In this document: piece by piece, positions 40,936-50,636 of the stretch
How the letters are laid out: every line of letters begins with the position of its first letter
Position numbering within the stretch: the first letter of the stretch is position 1
Assembly (NCBI GenBank): GCA_023052935.1
Contig: CM041293.1
Span: 176,009,600 to 176,073,599, forward strand
DNA from: Piezodorus guildinii
Taxonomy: Eukaryota; Arthropoda; Insecta; Hemiptera; Pentatomidae
Length of the DNA: 64,000 nt
Direction of reading: 5' to 3'
Notes under the pieces: model-generated
The model's input: the letters and a program-made list of their open reading frames with translations, nothing else
Databases searched by the model: none
Told to the model about the DNA's origin: nothing
Translations under genes and position numbers: made by a program

Positions 40936-41802
40936 AAATCTGGTGCGGGCAACACACGACTTTCACTTACCTCCATTTTTAAAATCAATGAAAGAATTTT
41001 CAAATACACTTAGAGATAAAAAAAATATATATATATATGAAACTAGAAGAATCAATTTTATTAAAAAATCTATTTTATTATTTATTTATTATTTGTCGGC
41101 TGTTCATCACTATTTACTAACTTTTAAAAGCTTGTGTATGAGATAATATTTTTTCTAAAATCTTTAGCTTTCCAACGGAATATCATCCATGTATATTACT
41201 GCTCTTCCGTTAAAAACAAAAAATTGCATTAAAAAGATATTTTTTCTGTTTTCTCCTTTAGTTGGGTATCGAATTCATTCAATTTATATATTTACCTGTT
41301 TATCATCAACGGTAATAAGATAATATAGTTATTTTTATAGAATCGACCAAATTAAAGGTGCTTTAGAGAAAGAAAGTTTAAAATATCGGCCTTTAAGCCC
41401 TGTCAGACCATTTTAATCCGAATAAAACCTACATGATATCAAAGCCTATTAAATTTTACATCCATATAGCGGTTTTAATTAAAATCGTCGGAACCGTTTT
41501 TGAGAAAATCGATATAAGGTGCAAAATGCATGATATTTAGTGGCTCTTATGGTAAGCTCATTTTGATGAAAAAAGTTTTGTAACGTCTCTGGCGTATATT
41601 TGTCTTAAACATGAAATTTCAGTTTCATAGGACTTACCGTTTCCGCCCGGGAGTTACCACACACACACACACACACACACACCTTTTTGCGGGACTTGGT
41701 TATTTGGACCCTAAAATGTGTATTTTCGTTGAAAACTGGAATTCGAAAATTTTCACGATCGCAATACTTTCCCTTACCATATATAGTAAGTGAAAGTAAA
41801 AA
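40936..41802 (+). repeat. Family H repeat, complete reference copy
   Basis: From AATCTGGTGCGGGCAACACA to the 3' hairpin CTTTCCCTTACCATATATAG TAAGTGAAAGTAAAAA. (CA)n at 41660-41682. At 867 bp this is the most regular + strand copy. Confidence 0.92.
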
Positions 41803-41857
41803 TATAATAATAATAATATATATATATATATTATTATTATATTTTTACTTTCACTTA
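41787..41857. repeat. Near-perfect 71-bp palindrome at family H 3' end
   Basis: TAAGTGAAAGTAAAAATATA is mirrored by TATATTTTTACTTTCACTTA around an (ATA)n(AT)n(TTA)n centre, differing by one triplet. SINE A begins at its right edge. Confidence 0.9.
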
Positions 41858-42164
41858 GGAGCGGCGTGGTCTAGTGGATAGAGCGCTAGTCTGCTGTGCT
41901 CCGGGTCCTGGGTTCGAATCCCTGCAATGGCGGAATATTATTTATTGTGTTAATTCAGTCGGGGGGCGACCCTAGGGTATGGAGACCTTCCTGGGGCAGA
42001 CCCAGCCTCTTTAAATTGGGTACCCAAAATAATTGGGGGAAAACCTGGCGGCTGAGCGCGATCAAGGCCTAATCACCTCATTGCACTGCCGTTGGCCTAG
42101 AAACAGTACGAATCTCTATATGTACTGAGCCCAAGACCCTTCATGGGTTGTAGTGGTACAGGTT
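41857..42164 (+). mobile_element. SINE A, full length
   Basis: Head AGGAGCGGCGTGGTCTAGTG, B box GGTTCGAATCC, the CGACCCTAGGGTATGGAGAC body, the CCTAATCACCTCATTGCACT block, and the tail TATGTACTGAGCCCAAGACC, TTGTAGTGGTACAGGTTT. It is followed by a long (AT)n array. Confidence 0.9.

Positions 42165-42246
<82 letters not shown>
42165..42246. repeat. (AT)n microsatellite
   Basis: AT array with a few ATGT and TATT interruptions. Confidence 0.93.
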
Positions 42247-42248
<2 letters not shown>

Positions 42249-42274
42249 ATCAATTGTAATGAGATTTATTTTTT

Positions 42275-42440
42275 TAATTTTCAAGCTTCTTAAATATGTT
42301 ATTTCAGTTTTAGCGGCTTATCGTTTTCCTGCTAGACTATCCACACACCTACGATTACACAGTCCTTTTTGCGCGACTTGGTTATTTGTATATAGGGTCC
42401 CCTAAAACGTGTTTTCCCGGCGGTAACTTTCTCTTACTAT
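42275..42440 (+). repeat. Family H repeat, 3' fragment
   Basis: TTCTTAAATATGTTATTTCA, CGTTTTCCTGCTAGACTATC, CCCCTAAAACGTG and CTTTCTCTTACTATATA, running into the next, inverted copy. Confidence 0.75.
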
Positions 42441-44094
42441 ATATTACTTTTACTTATGAAATATATAGTAAGAGAAAGTATTGCGAATGTGAAAATTTTC
42501 AAATGTCAGTTTTAAACGGAAATATAAATTTTAGGGTCCCCTGAGTCCAAATGACCAAGTCCTGCAAAAAGGTGTCTGCGTGAGTGTGTGTTGTAACTCC
42601 TGGGCGAACACTAAAAGCGCTATGAAACTGAAATTTCATATTTATGCCAACTATACGCCCGAGATGTTAAGCATTTTTTTCATCAAAATGAGCTTACCAG
42701 AAGAGCCACTTCATACCATGCATTTTGCACCTATTAACGATTTTCTGAAAAATAGCTTCAACGATTTTAATTAAACTCATTATATTGATGTAAAATTTAA
42801 TAGGCTTTGATATCATGTAGGTTTCATTCTGATTGAAATAGTAGGACAGGGCTTATAAATGCCGATATTTTAAATATTCTTCCTCTAAAGTACCTTTAAA
42901 TTTGTACATTTCAAAAGATTAACCATATCATTTTAATGAAATTGATGAAGGACTGCTAAATATACAATTTGGACGAATTTGATGACCAACTAAAGGATAA
43001 AAGAGCAAAACTATTTTTTAACGTATTTTTTTTTTTTTAATATTACGAACAGTAATATAGACGTATAATATACTGTTACGGAAAGAGAAAGATTTTAGAA
43101 AAAAATATATCTGATACCCAGAGTTGTAAAAGGTAATATAAAGTGACGAATGGGGAATAAACTTATTACTTATTAACAATTTAATATAGTTATATTATTT
43201 AATCTAAATCATATGTTTCCAACGAAAATGGATACATGTTCAATTAAAATCCACTTCAAATATTTTTCAAATTAAAGTATATTTAGTAGTTTTTAAGTTG
43301 ATGTTATCAGCCATCGAAGAATGGTGTCAGAACTGGAGAATTAAAATAAATCCTAATAAATCACATCAAATAACGTTGACTCTACGACGTAAACCATAGG
43401 ATAACAGATCCGGTACTTAGGACAAAACCTAGACAAACGCCTAACATGGAATCCTCATACTAGACTGAAACGACAGGAAATTGCTCGTAGATACAGATTA
43501 CTACAACACTTACTCGACAAACGCTCAAAACTTTCTATTTCCTACAAAAAACTCATTTCTATAACCGATATAAGGCTTATTTGGACATACGGCATTGAGT
43601 TATAGGGGTCCACTAAACCATCAAATTCCTCTCGCATCCAATCCCTGCAATCCAAAATCCTTCGAAAAATCCTCAATGCTCCTTACTTTGTTACAAATAA
43701 AATCATCCATAAAGACCTAAATATCCCACTAGTTGAAGACTTAGCCCGATCCAGATATACATCCTTCCATTCCAAACTTCCTGCCCACTCAAACCCGCTT
43801 ATCCGTGACCTCTCCTCAACATCTATTCCTGACAATCCACTGAGGCGACTTAAAAGAAGACGGAAAAGTCGCCTTACTACCTCTTACCATAAATTGGTCA
43901 TTGGAGTTCTACCAATGGGTAGCTTCTTCACAGGACAATCATGTGTCTTAATCTCAAATCTATCCCATTCACTTGTTGTATTTAATCAATACAGTTGTAA
44001 ATTATTTTGAATAAATAAATAAAAATAAAATAAAAAAAGTTGATTTTAAAATTCGAGGTAAGTTAAAGTCGTGTGTTGCCGCACAAGATTTTTT
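42441..44094 (-). repeat. Family H repeat split by jockey LINE
   Basis: 42441-43302 and 44037-44094, joined by the duplicated AAGTTGAT. It ends GTGTTGCCGCACAAGATTTT. Confidence 0.85.
43303..44036 (+). mobile_element. jockey-like LINE J1, 5'-truncated
   Basis: Duplication AAGTTGAT (43295-43302, 44037-44044). It reads LSAIEEWCQNWRIKINPNKS HQITLTLRRKP, loses the frame by a deletion at 43397, continues LTWNPHTRLKRQEIARRYRL LQHLLDKRSK, and ends PDNPLRRLKRRR. The 3' untranslated part is CCAATGGGTAGCTTCTTCAC and the end is AAATAAATAAAAATAAAAT. Confidence 0.88.
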
Positions 44095-44632
44095 TTTCCA
44101 ATATATATTCGGGTTTCGTCTGTTTTTTACCTAACATTACTGTGCTACAAATGTGAATCTCAGAATTTTTTTTCCTTGAACATTTTTAATTTTTTTTTTT
44201 TTTTTTTTTTGGATATGGAATTGAGAAATTGCTCCGAAACGAGTATATAATTCGAAAAGTAGGACCGTGATGGATGGTCCTCGGACCCTCATATTTCTCG
44301 ACGTTCCTCCCTCTCACCCCCCATACTTTACCTTCCTCCACCCCCTCCTACCCTCCTTAAGGTTCTTTATCCCAATATTTAATCTCCTCCTACCTCCCTT
44401 CCTCTCCTACTCCCCTCAGATAGGAGGAGTTTCGGGCCTCAAAGGGGAATCGTCCCTTCTCTTAAGAGGAATAAATCAGAGAAACTTTTGCCTTATCTTG
44501 GATATTAGTCGCCCGCTATTGGATATTAGCTAACTTCTCTTAGATCAGTTCCTTCGGCTTCGGTTGAGTGATTTATCGGATTATAAATTATCAATCAATT
44601 TTACTTCCTTTTTATATTCACTTAACTATTAT
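44095..44632. other. Unassigned sequence with C/T-rich segment
   Basis: 44280-44420 is a strand-asymmetric pyrimidine-rich segment (CTCCTACCTCCCTTCCTCTC). Its 88-codon frame (44267) is compositional and has no motif. 44605-44627 is a scrap of the family H 3' end. Confidence 0.45.
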
Positions 44633-44790
44633 ATTGAAGATGTATAGCCGACCGTAGAAACTATTATAGATGGAATAATCAGGAATCAGTCAGTTTTTGA
44701 AAACATTTTCAATTTTGCCAACGTTTCGGCTCAAGCTTATGAGCCATCATCAGGGCATTACTGAGCCATGTCCAAGTATAAACTGAGGAA
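44633..44790 (-). mobile_element. Penelope-like P1 terminal fragment
   Basis: Inverse of the 27476 fragment: AGATGTATAGCCGACCGTAG at its outer edge and GGCATTACTGAGCCATGTCC at the inner edge. Confidence 0.6.
44717..44756 (-). ncRNA. Hammerhead ribozyme-like motif
   Basis: On the minus strand: GCC CTGATGA, stem II TGGCTC-ATAAGCTT-GAGCC, GAAA, CGTTGGC. The core is complete, with GCC/GGC as possible stem I and a predicted cut after GTT. Confidence 0.67.
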
Positions 44791-45309
44791 AACCTTTTCG
44801 ACAGTTATTTGTTAAATAAAGATAAGCATTTGGAAGAACGGGGTTATAATAAGTATTTTGAATTTGAATGTTCGCCGCCGTAAGTCGGGTGGAAGACACC
44901 TCGGATAAATATCCTAACCTATATTTCTAAAGACGTGGGGGCTAGAAGTAAGGCACCTAAGCTCAAGATTAGCACTCTGGATAACTATAAACATGGCCAC
45001 TGACAAGAAAGTGACACTTCGGAATAATTACCTTAAAAAATAAGTGAGTTATTGAATTAAATCGCGATCAATCGGCCGCCATTTCAAAACTAACCAGCTG
45101 ATATCAACGTGTTAGGGCCATCGATGTATGCACTAGTATTTTGTAGCGAATTTAAAAAAAAAATGGTCCAGTAGTTTCGGAAAAATTCCGCGGATGGCGG
45201 ACAAATAGATTTTTTTTATTCATTATTCAGCTTCTACGCATCTTGAAACGTAAGCCATCAAATTTGAAGGGATTTTTTAAAAGTTTAAAGGATTTTTTTT
45301 GGTAGATTA
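44791..45309. other. Unassigned sequence with a minor repeat
   Basis: 45166-45250 (GGTCCAGTAGTTTCGGAAAA, CCGCGGATGGCGGACAAATA) recurs, diverged, at 51640-51730 and 59060-59175, so it is a further low-copy repeat of unknown class. No coding seen. Confidence 0.5.
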
Positions 45310-46345
45310 GATAGATAGATAGATAACTGTTTTTTTATTTTTTCTTTCAGCATATTACAACAAAAATATAACATATAAAAAACAATAATAGAACTATAGT
45401 CTTTTAAACCGTCTAGTCCGGAGCCGACCTGTTTAATTTTATAATTTATATAACAGTAACTATATTCATATACGATACACTACACAATAACAGTAAAATA
45501 ATCTCACTCACTGATTCAACTATTTCATTACCAGGCTCAAAACAATAACAATAATAATAAACAATTACATATATATAAATATATTACAATTTTTAAATAT
45601 AGTTAAACTCTTTTATAAGTTTATATCTGTAGGGCCATGCTATTTTACAATATTTATACACAGCCATCCAGTTCTCTCCATTAAGATAGTTTATTACTTC
45701 ATCGGTGTTTAAATAATTCTTTCCGAAACACCTTATTCTAATTTCAGATAAAATGGGACATGTGGCGAGGAAATGAAACGTATTTTCTACTTCTTTTCTG
45801 TTGTAAAAATGCGAACACATCACATTGTTATTTGACCAAAATCTATTATAGTTGAGGTATACCAATTCACATCTAACTTTAAATATCCATTTCGCCCCAT
45901 TAAAACTTAATTTGGTATCAAACAAATATTGCGTCCCATTATCATGATCTAAGTTTTTATATACAAACATTTTCTCTGAGACTATAGCCCTTTGTAAAAA
46001 TTTTGATCTGTAAATACCTCTCAGTGATTGTCTAAATTGCTGTAATATTAGAGCCCAGTTATATTTGTTTTCAAGTTGAATGTCTATTGAAATATTATGT
46101 TTTTTGGCCAGTTCTCTTACATCTTTAATCCAGAAAATATTTTGTTTGATGACTTCCTCATTTATGAAATGTGGCAGTCTATTATTTGGTAGATTCTTAA
46201 CTTTTAGAATGTAGTTATTTTGAATTTTTAAAGTTTTCACGAACATTGGGACTATTTTTGTTTCGATGTGCAGCTGGTATGACGGTGTGGCTTGTGGCAG
46301 GCTAAATAATTTTTTAATAAAATAATATAAAAGTTTTTCAGTTCC
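45310..46345 (-). mobile_element. LINE 3' part with GATA-type tail
   Basis: Flanked by TTTTTGGTAGATTA (45296-45309, 46346-46359). On the minus strand it is 5'-truncated, codes for the end of a LINE protein, and finishes in a (TATC)n tail (45310-45326 on +). An intact coding frame and a perfect 14-bp duplication suggest a fairly recent insertion. Confidence 0.82.
45593..46320 (-). CDS. LINE polymerase C-terminal region (partial)
   Basis: Open from about 46320 (KKLFSLPQATPSYQLHIETK) through VKTLKIQNNYILKVKNLPNN RLPHFINEEV, and ending with FNYI-stop at 45593; the ATG at 46246 lies inside. The LPxxTPxYxLxxET and RLPxxxxEEV segments are common after the polymerase in several insect LINE groups. 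CSHFYNRKEVENTFHFLATC resembles the terminal zinc-knuckle with one cysteine replaced. The catalytic part is absent, so no activity is expected. The clade is not certain. Confidence 0.7.
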
Positions 46346-46374
46346 TTTTTGGTAGATTACAAAGGTTCATTATT

Positions 46375-46698
46375 GAAAATATTAAACCAATAGGAAACAT
46401 ATTTTTAGGAGAGTAATAAAGATGTTTAATTTACTGTTTAAAAGCTAAATATTTAGAAAAAAGATGATGTCTTATTATAAGTGATGAGTAGGGCATAAAC
46501 GTAGGGGATTGTACGTGAAAATTTTATGCTGTTATATTATTTAATTTTAAATGTTTCTCACGAGGCAATATAATTATTTAAACTTTTTCAACCCTAACTT
46601 TATTTAACAGAACTATTGAATAAAGTTAGGGTTGAAATTTGAAAATTTATTTAACAACCGTGATAAGTAAAAGCCGTACGTTAGGCTCACTAGATTTT
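46375..46698 (-). repeat. Family H repeat, 5' fragment (diverged)
   Basis: TTAATTTACTGTTTAAAAGC through GATAAGTAAAAGCCGTACGT TAGGCTCACTAGATTTTT. A short self-inverse AACCCTAACTTTATT/AATAAAGTTAGGGTT pair lies at 46589 and 46620. Confidence 0.65.
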
Positions 46699-46954
46699 TC
46701 TATTTTGAAATTAGATTCATAGAAAATACACCAAATGAAATTCGCTACTACGTTTCCAAGGAAGTTAACTTGGCGGAAGAATAATGGCTGGGGAAAGATC
46801 TCGTCAAACCACAGAGACTATAAGGTAAAGAGAAAGACTCGGAGACAATGTTTAGAGAAAGTGTTCTCATGGGACGAGGAAGGCTCTCATGTCTATGTAA
46901 CTGTGTAGCAAAAGGTCAACGGAAAGTATTATGAAAAATATTTTCAGCAACTAT

Positions 46955-47669
46955 AATAAAAATATAAAATATAAACCACGGAAAAGAATAATATGGACAG
47001 ATAAAGGTTACAAAGAAATTTAAGTATCTGGGAGAAACAATAAGCAATAACGGTCTGGAGAAGGAAAGCATGAAAGAGAGAATCACAAAGTTGGAAAGGT
47101 TAAGCTTTGCAACAGGCAACATTTGCAATAAGAAGAGCCTATCCTCTAACGCAAAAATCAGGCACTACAATACCGTGATAGAACCAGTAATTTTGTACGG
47201 GATGGAAACATCATGTCTCCCCAGCCTAGAAAAATTACTGAAAATAGAGAGAAGGATCCTGAGGAGAATATATGGGCCCAAAAAAACACAGGTAGGTTGA
47301 GACCGAACCAGGAAATCTACAAGGGGATAAAAGGCCTGGAAACCGAGATAAGAACCAGAAGACAAAGATTCTTTGGGCACATGGTAAGAATGGACCAAGG
47401 GAGACTGAACAAGAGGATATTTGACCGAATCCGGGAATACAAGAGCGTAGGAGGATACATAAGGCAAATGAGAGAGGAGAAGGACAAATTAAAAATAACG
47501 GACAAGCACGGCCTGGACGGAGAGCAATATGCAAAGAGATTGGAAGAGATCTGGGTTCTTGCGGGAAATACAGAAAAACGGAAAGGTGCTGCGTGGTCGG
47601 AGGAAAGGAAGCGAAAACACGCAGAGATGATGAGAAGGTACTGGGAGGAGAGAAAGGCGAAATCGAAGA

Positions 47670-47704
<35 letters not shown>

Positions 47705-47706
47705 AA

Positions 47707-47735
<29 letters not shown>
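46955..47735 (+). mobile_element. LINE X, 5'-truncated
   Basis: YGQIKVTKKFKYLGETISNN starts at about 46990. Then KLERLSFATGNICNKKSLSS NAKIRHYNTVIEPVILYGME and LRRIYGPKKTQ follow. After a one-base shift (near 47290) it continues as RPNQEIYKGIKGLETEIRTR RQRFFGHMVRMDQGR to the basic tail. It ends in A-rich sequence 47674-47735, then (AT)n. Confidence 0.87.
47070..47713 (+). pseudogene. LINE X C-terminal protein, two frames
   Basis: Frame 1 (47070-47300) is the thumb-like region SLSSNAKIRHY...LPSLEKLLKIERRILRRI. Frame 2 (from about 47288) gives GLETEIRTRRQRFFGHMVRM, VGGYIRQMREEKDKLKITDK HGLDGEQYAKRLEEIWVLAG and ERKRKHAEMMRRYWEERKAK. The second part is colinear with 33037-33363, which confirms the family. 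Upstream polymerase motifs are missing. Confidence 0.83.

Positions 47736-47760
<25 letters not shown>
47736..47760. repeat. (AT)n between LINE X tail and Helitron end
   Basis: About 12 AT units. The last A pairs as the T that follows CTAG of the minus-strand Helitron. Confidence 0.85.
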
Positions 47761-47940
47761 CTAGCCGTTGCCAGCGACTTCGTCCGCGCAAATTTCTGTT
47801 TTTATGATCGGGATTTAGAAATTTTTAAAAGAATATATTTTAAAGAACTTCTTCGTAAATGATATTTTTATTTTTATTCTCTTGTGGCAGAAGAACGTAC
47901 TGATTTTCTCCGCAACCCGATCTTGACAATGCGACATATA
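47761..47940 (-). mobile_element. Helitron 3' end with helicase scrap
   Basis: On the minus strand it finishes GCGCGGACGAAGTCGCTGGC AACGGCTAG, with a hairpin GGAC-GAA-GTC(C-type) before CTAG. Upstream it encodes CQDRVAEKISTFFCHKRIKI KISFTKKFFKIY, the tail of the helicase scrap seen at 16441. The copy is cut by the Tc1-like MITE. Confidence 0.82.
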
Positions 47941-48486
47941 CAGTGAGCTTTGAAAGTATTCGGAATTCACTATCATTGTGTAGTTTACTTGCTTTTGAGT
48001 TATTATTTCTGTTTTTAAAGAGTTGTTACTCACTTTATAATGTTAAGAGGAAGGTATACATAAGACGAACCCAAAAATCACGACAATAGTCACTTTATAT
48101 TTAACGGTTTCAACGTTAATTTACTAAAAATATGTGAGTGTCAAAAGTATTTGGAATTAAGTGGTTTCCGATTTGGAATTTAGTGAGAATTTGAACATCT
48201 GAAACCACTAAACAACAGGATTTCAGATTTAAACAACAAAACTATTTCCGAATACTTTTGACACTGAATGGTCTGATAATTTTACAAAATTAATTGATTA
48301 ATCTTAAAAGAAATAAACCTTTCGGTTATCTGGTTCGTGATTTTGCTTTATGGAAGTATATTTTAAAGATTTATGAATTAAAAAGGATTATATAAATTTG
48401 TGAATTATATAAATTTATATAAAGTTGTGAAATATACTTGTTAAATAAAAAGAATGACGAATTCCGAATACTTTTGACACTCACTG
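47941..48486. mobile_element. Tc1-like MITE with double inverted repeats
   Basis: Outer ends CAGTGAGCTTTGAAAGTATT CGGAATTCAC and the inverse of GAATTCCGAATACTTTTGAC ACTCACTG, flanked by TA (47939-47940, 48487-48488). Inside, the same motif recurs at 48134 (GTGAGTGTCAAAAGTATTTG) and inverted at 48243 (TTTCCGAATACTTTTGACAC). This inner plus outer arrangement recalls the IR/DR ends of some Tc1 relatives. 546 bp, non-coding. Confidence 0.85.
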
Positions 48487-48488
48487 TA

Positions 48489-48533
48489 GTTGGCAGTGTC
48501 AAGATCGGGTTGCGGAGAAAATCAGTACGTTCA
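48489..48533 (+). mobile_element. Helitron helicase scrap, inverted relative to 47761
   Basis: GTTGGCAGTGTCAAGATCGG GTTGCGGAGAAAATCAGTAC GTTC repeats, in the opposite direction, the sequence at 47886-47928. It is cut directly by the CTAG end of the next Helitron. Confidence 0.75.
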
Positions 48534-48534
48534 A

Positions 48535-49871
48535 CTAGCTATACCCGCGGCTTTGCTCGCGAATATTTTATTTTTTCTTTATTTAAATTAGCATAAATGC
48601 GTTTATGAGTGGTAACTATAAAACGCATATGATGGAGCAGTTGTTTTGGTGATGTGGTAACAAAGAAACTACCAATAAAACAGACTTATTTTATCATTTT
48701 CTTAATAGTGTGTTTTCTTGGTGGCTTCACCCTCAACCAACGTCTTTACTATATAGTCAAAACGGTCAACAACCACTCCATTATTATAAGACGTATAAAT
48801 TTATATTATATTTTTAGCAATTACATTTGTCAAAGTTGTTTTCAAGTGAAAATATTCCCATTTGGTGGATCAATGTATATCAGTCACATTCATGTTGCAA
48901 ACGTGACTATATACCACGATTATGTTACAGCTAAAATATAGTGAGGGAATGCCTATTTCTACTGGATCGCTATTGTATATTTAACAGAATAAAACGGCAA
49001 CTTATTAGACTAAAGTTAGAATTATGGTTGATGAGGAAAGTGATTTTAAAAGAACTTAACCTATTTCTATAATTAATCTAATATAACTATAATATCTTGT
49101 TTCTTATATCGAGGCACATTGAAAAAATAGAACAAAAACTACACTTATTTATCTTTGTTTGCGGTTTGGTGAATTAAATTTGTTAAATAAAATAATTTAA
49201 ATTAAAATTGCTACAAATTACGAATAATGTTGATAGTGCCTATGTTGAATGAGGTTATATGAAACATATACAGGCGAATAGCAATGAGCTACTCTGTTGT
49301 TGATTAATAAAAGATTATTATTTCATGTCAGATATCAATTTTATTTACTCAATGTTACAATGACATACCAGTACCAAGTAGCCACATCTAAATTAATCAA
49401 TAACATCGTTTTTTCTTTTAAACATAACCGTTGTATATCATCATAACTCTTTTGCAACTCATAACTCTTTGCAAGTCATTCAAATATGTACTTATAATTT
49501 TTCTGGAAACGTATAGTAATTTGTATTTTATTATAACTGGAAACTATAATGTGAATGTATATTTTATAAATAAGAACGCATAGAAACAGTCAACACACAC
49601 TTATATTTGAATTAATAATCACATATGTGAATATATGGGAAGGTTACTTACTGGGAACCAGTGTTGCCACAGTTAAACAAATTTTGTTTTACTTTTTACA
49701 AAAATATATTTGCCAAACATTTAAATTAGTAATAAAAACTATCCTATCATTTAAGTTGGACCAAATAACAGATACTTACGAAGTTTGATCAAAGTCGGTT
49801 CAGTAGTTTCAGAGTTTATCCCGAACAAACATTGTGACACGAGATTTATATATATATATATATAATATAGA
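48535..49871 (-). mobile_element. Helitron, second family, 1.34 kb
   Basis: On the minus strand it starts TCTATATTATATATATATAT, followed by AATCTCGTGTCACAATGTTT GTTCGGGATAAACTC and CTACTGAACCGACTTTGATC, a start common to arthropod Helitrons. It ends CGCGAGCAAAGCCGCGGGTA TAGCTAG. The 3' hairpin CGCG-A-GC-AAA-GC-CGCG lies 11 bases before the CTAG end. Flanks are A and T. The interior is AT-rich and non-coding. Confidence 0.85.
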
Positions 49872-49916
49872 TATATTTATAAAATTTGTTAATATAGGTA
49901 AGTTAGTATTACGAAG

Positions 49917-50128
49917 TACGTGGGGGTACCTACACCCGCAGGTGGACCTAGAATCTTTTAATGCGAGTGAAAAATCCTTAGCTATGCCATCCTTCGAACC
50001 TGTGCGATGTCAGATACTCGTTAAATATCTCTATCATAATTAAACCTGGATAGGCAAAATTTATGATTACCACTCTAACAAGGTCCGATTACCCACAGTA
50101 CCAAAAAATGACGTTAAATGAATAAACA
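49917..50128 (+). mobile_element. SINE B, 5'-truncated
   Basis: Starts near the B-box area (ACCCGCAGGTGGACCTAGAA). Body CCTGTGCGATGTCAGATACT CGTTAAATATCTCTATCATA, CCTGGATAGGCAAAATTTAT, GACGTTAAATGAATAAA at the end. Confidence 0.78.
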
Positions 50129-50636
50129 CGCAAATAAATAACAAAAAGTTTTCGAAAATAATATATTTTATAAGGCATTGTTGGAAGGCGCGTGAGTCCT
50201 TGAAAGGGTTATGTCATAGGGTGCAACGTCTTCTGGGACACGGGCGAGACACGATCCTCAAAAAATCAGGTTTGGCTCCTCTAGAACAAACTTTCTTACA
50301 TTGTTATACTCCAAAGAGAATTCCCGCGCTTTTCTTTGGGAAAACAGCTGATCTCCCTGACATAGAAACTGTTATAATAGACCGCTTTCTCGAACTATTT
50401 TGATATAGAAGGCACTATGACCAGTGCTTCATTGATCGCTACGTGTAAACGACTCTCTCCATTCAGCGTAGTCTATTCAATTCAATGGTCACACACATCC
50501 GTTATGAATCGCGCCGGTTACGCTAAATGGTATAGTTTATGCCGTTATCCAGTTATTTAAAAAAAATATTAATACGTCTAATAATAAGATAATACTGTAT
50601 TTATGCAATGTAATATATTTAGGTTTTCAATGGTAG
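50129..50636. other. Unassigned sequence with a 67-codon frame
   Basis: 50200-50403 codes MKGLCHRVQRLLGHGRDTIL ... LPDIETVIIDRFLELF. There is no motif I recognise, no splice signals could be established, and neighbouring DNA is repeat-derived. Most likely a remnant or chance frame. Confidence 0.35.

Noticed and set aside
41611..41793. Recurring 60-98 codon frame with THTHTH and WNSKIFTIAILSLTIYSK in many family H copies (also 4450, 13160, 14293, 51231, 52721)
   Set aside because: It spans the variable (CA)n tract, so its frame differs from copy to copy. It lacks a conserved start and arises on whichever strand the repeat 3' end lies. It is a shadow of the repeat, not a gene.
44267..44533. 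88-codon frame in C/T-rich sequence (also 62397 and 62415)
   Set aside because: Composition-driven (Pro/Leu/Ser-rich), without motif or conserved relatives.
47489..47791. 100-codon minus-strand frame with long Phe runs (also 33120)
   Set aside because: Antisense of the LINE X basic tail and its poly(A).
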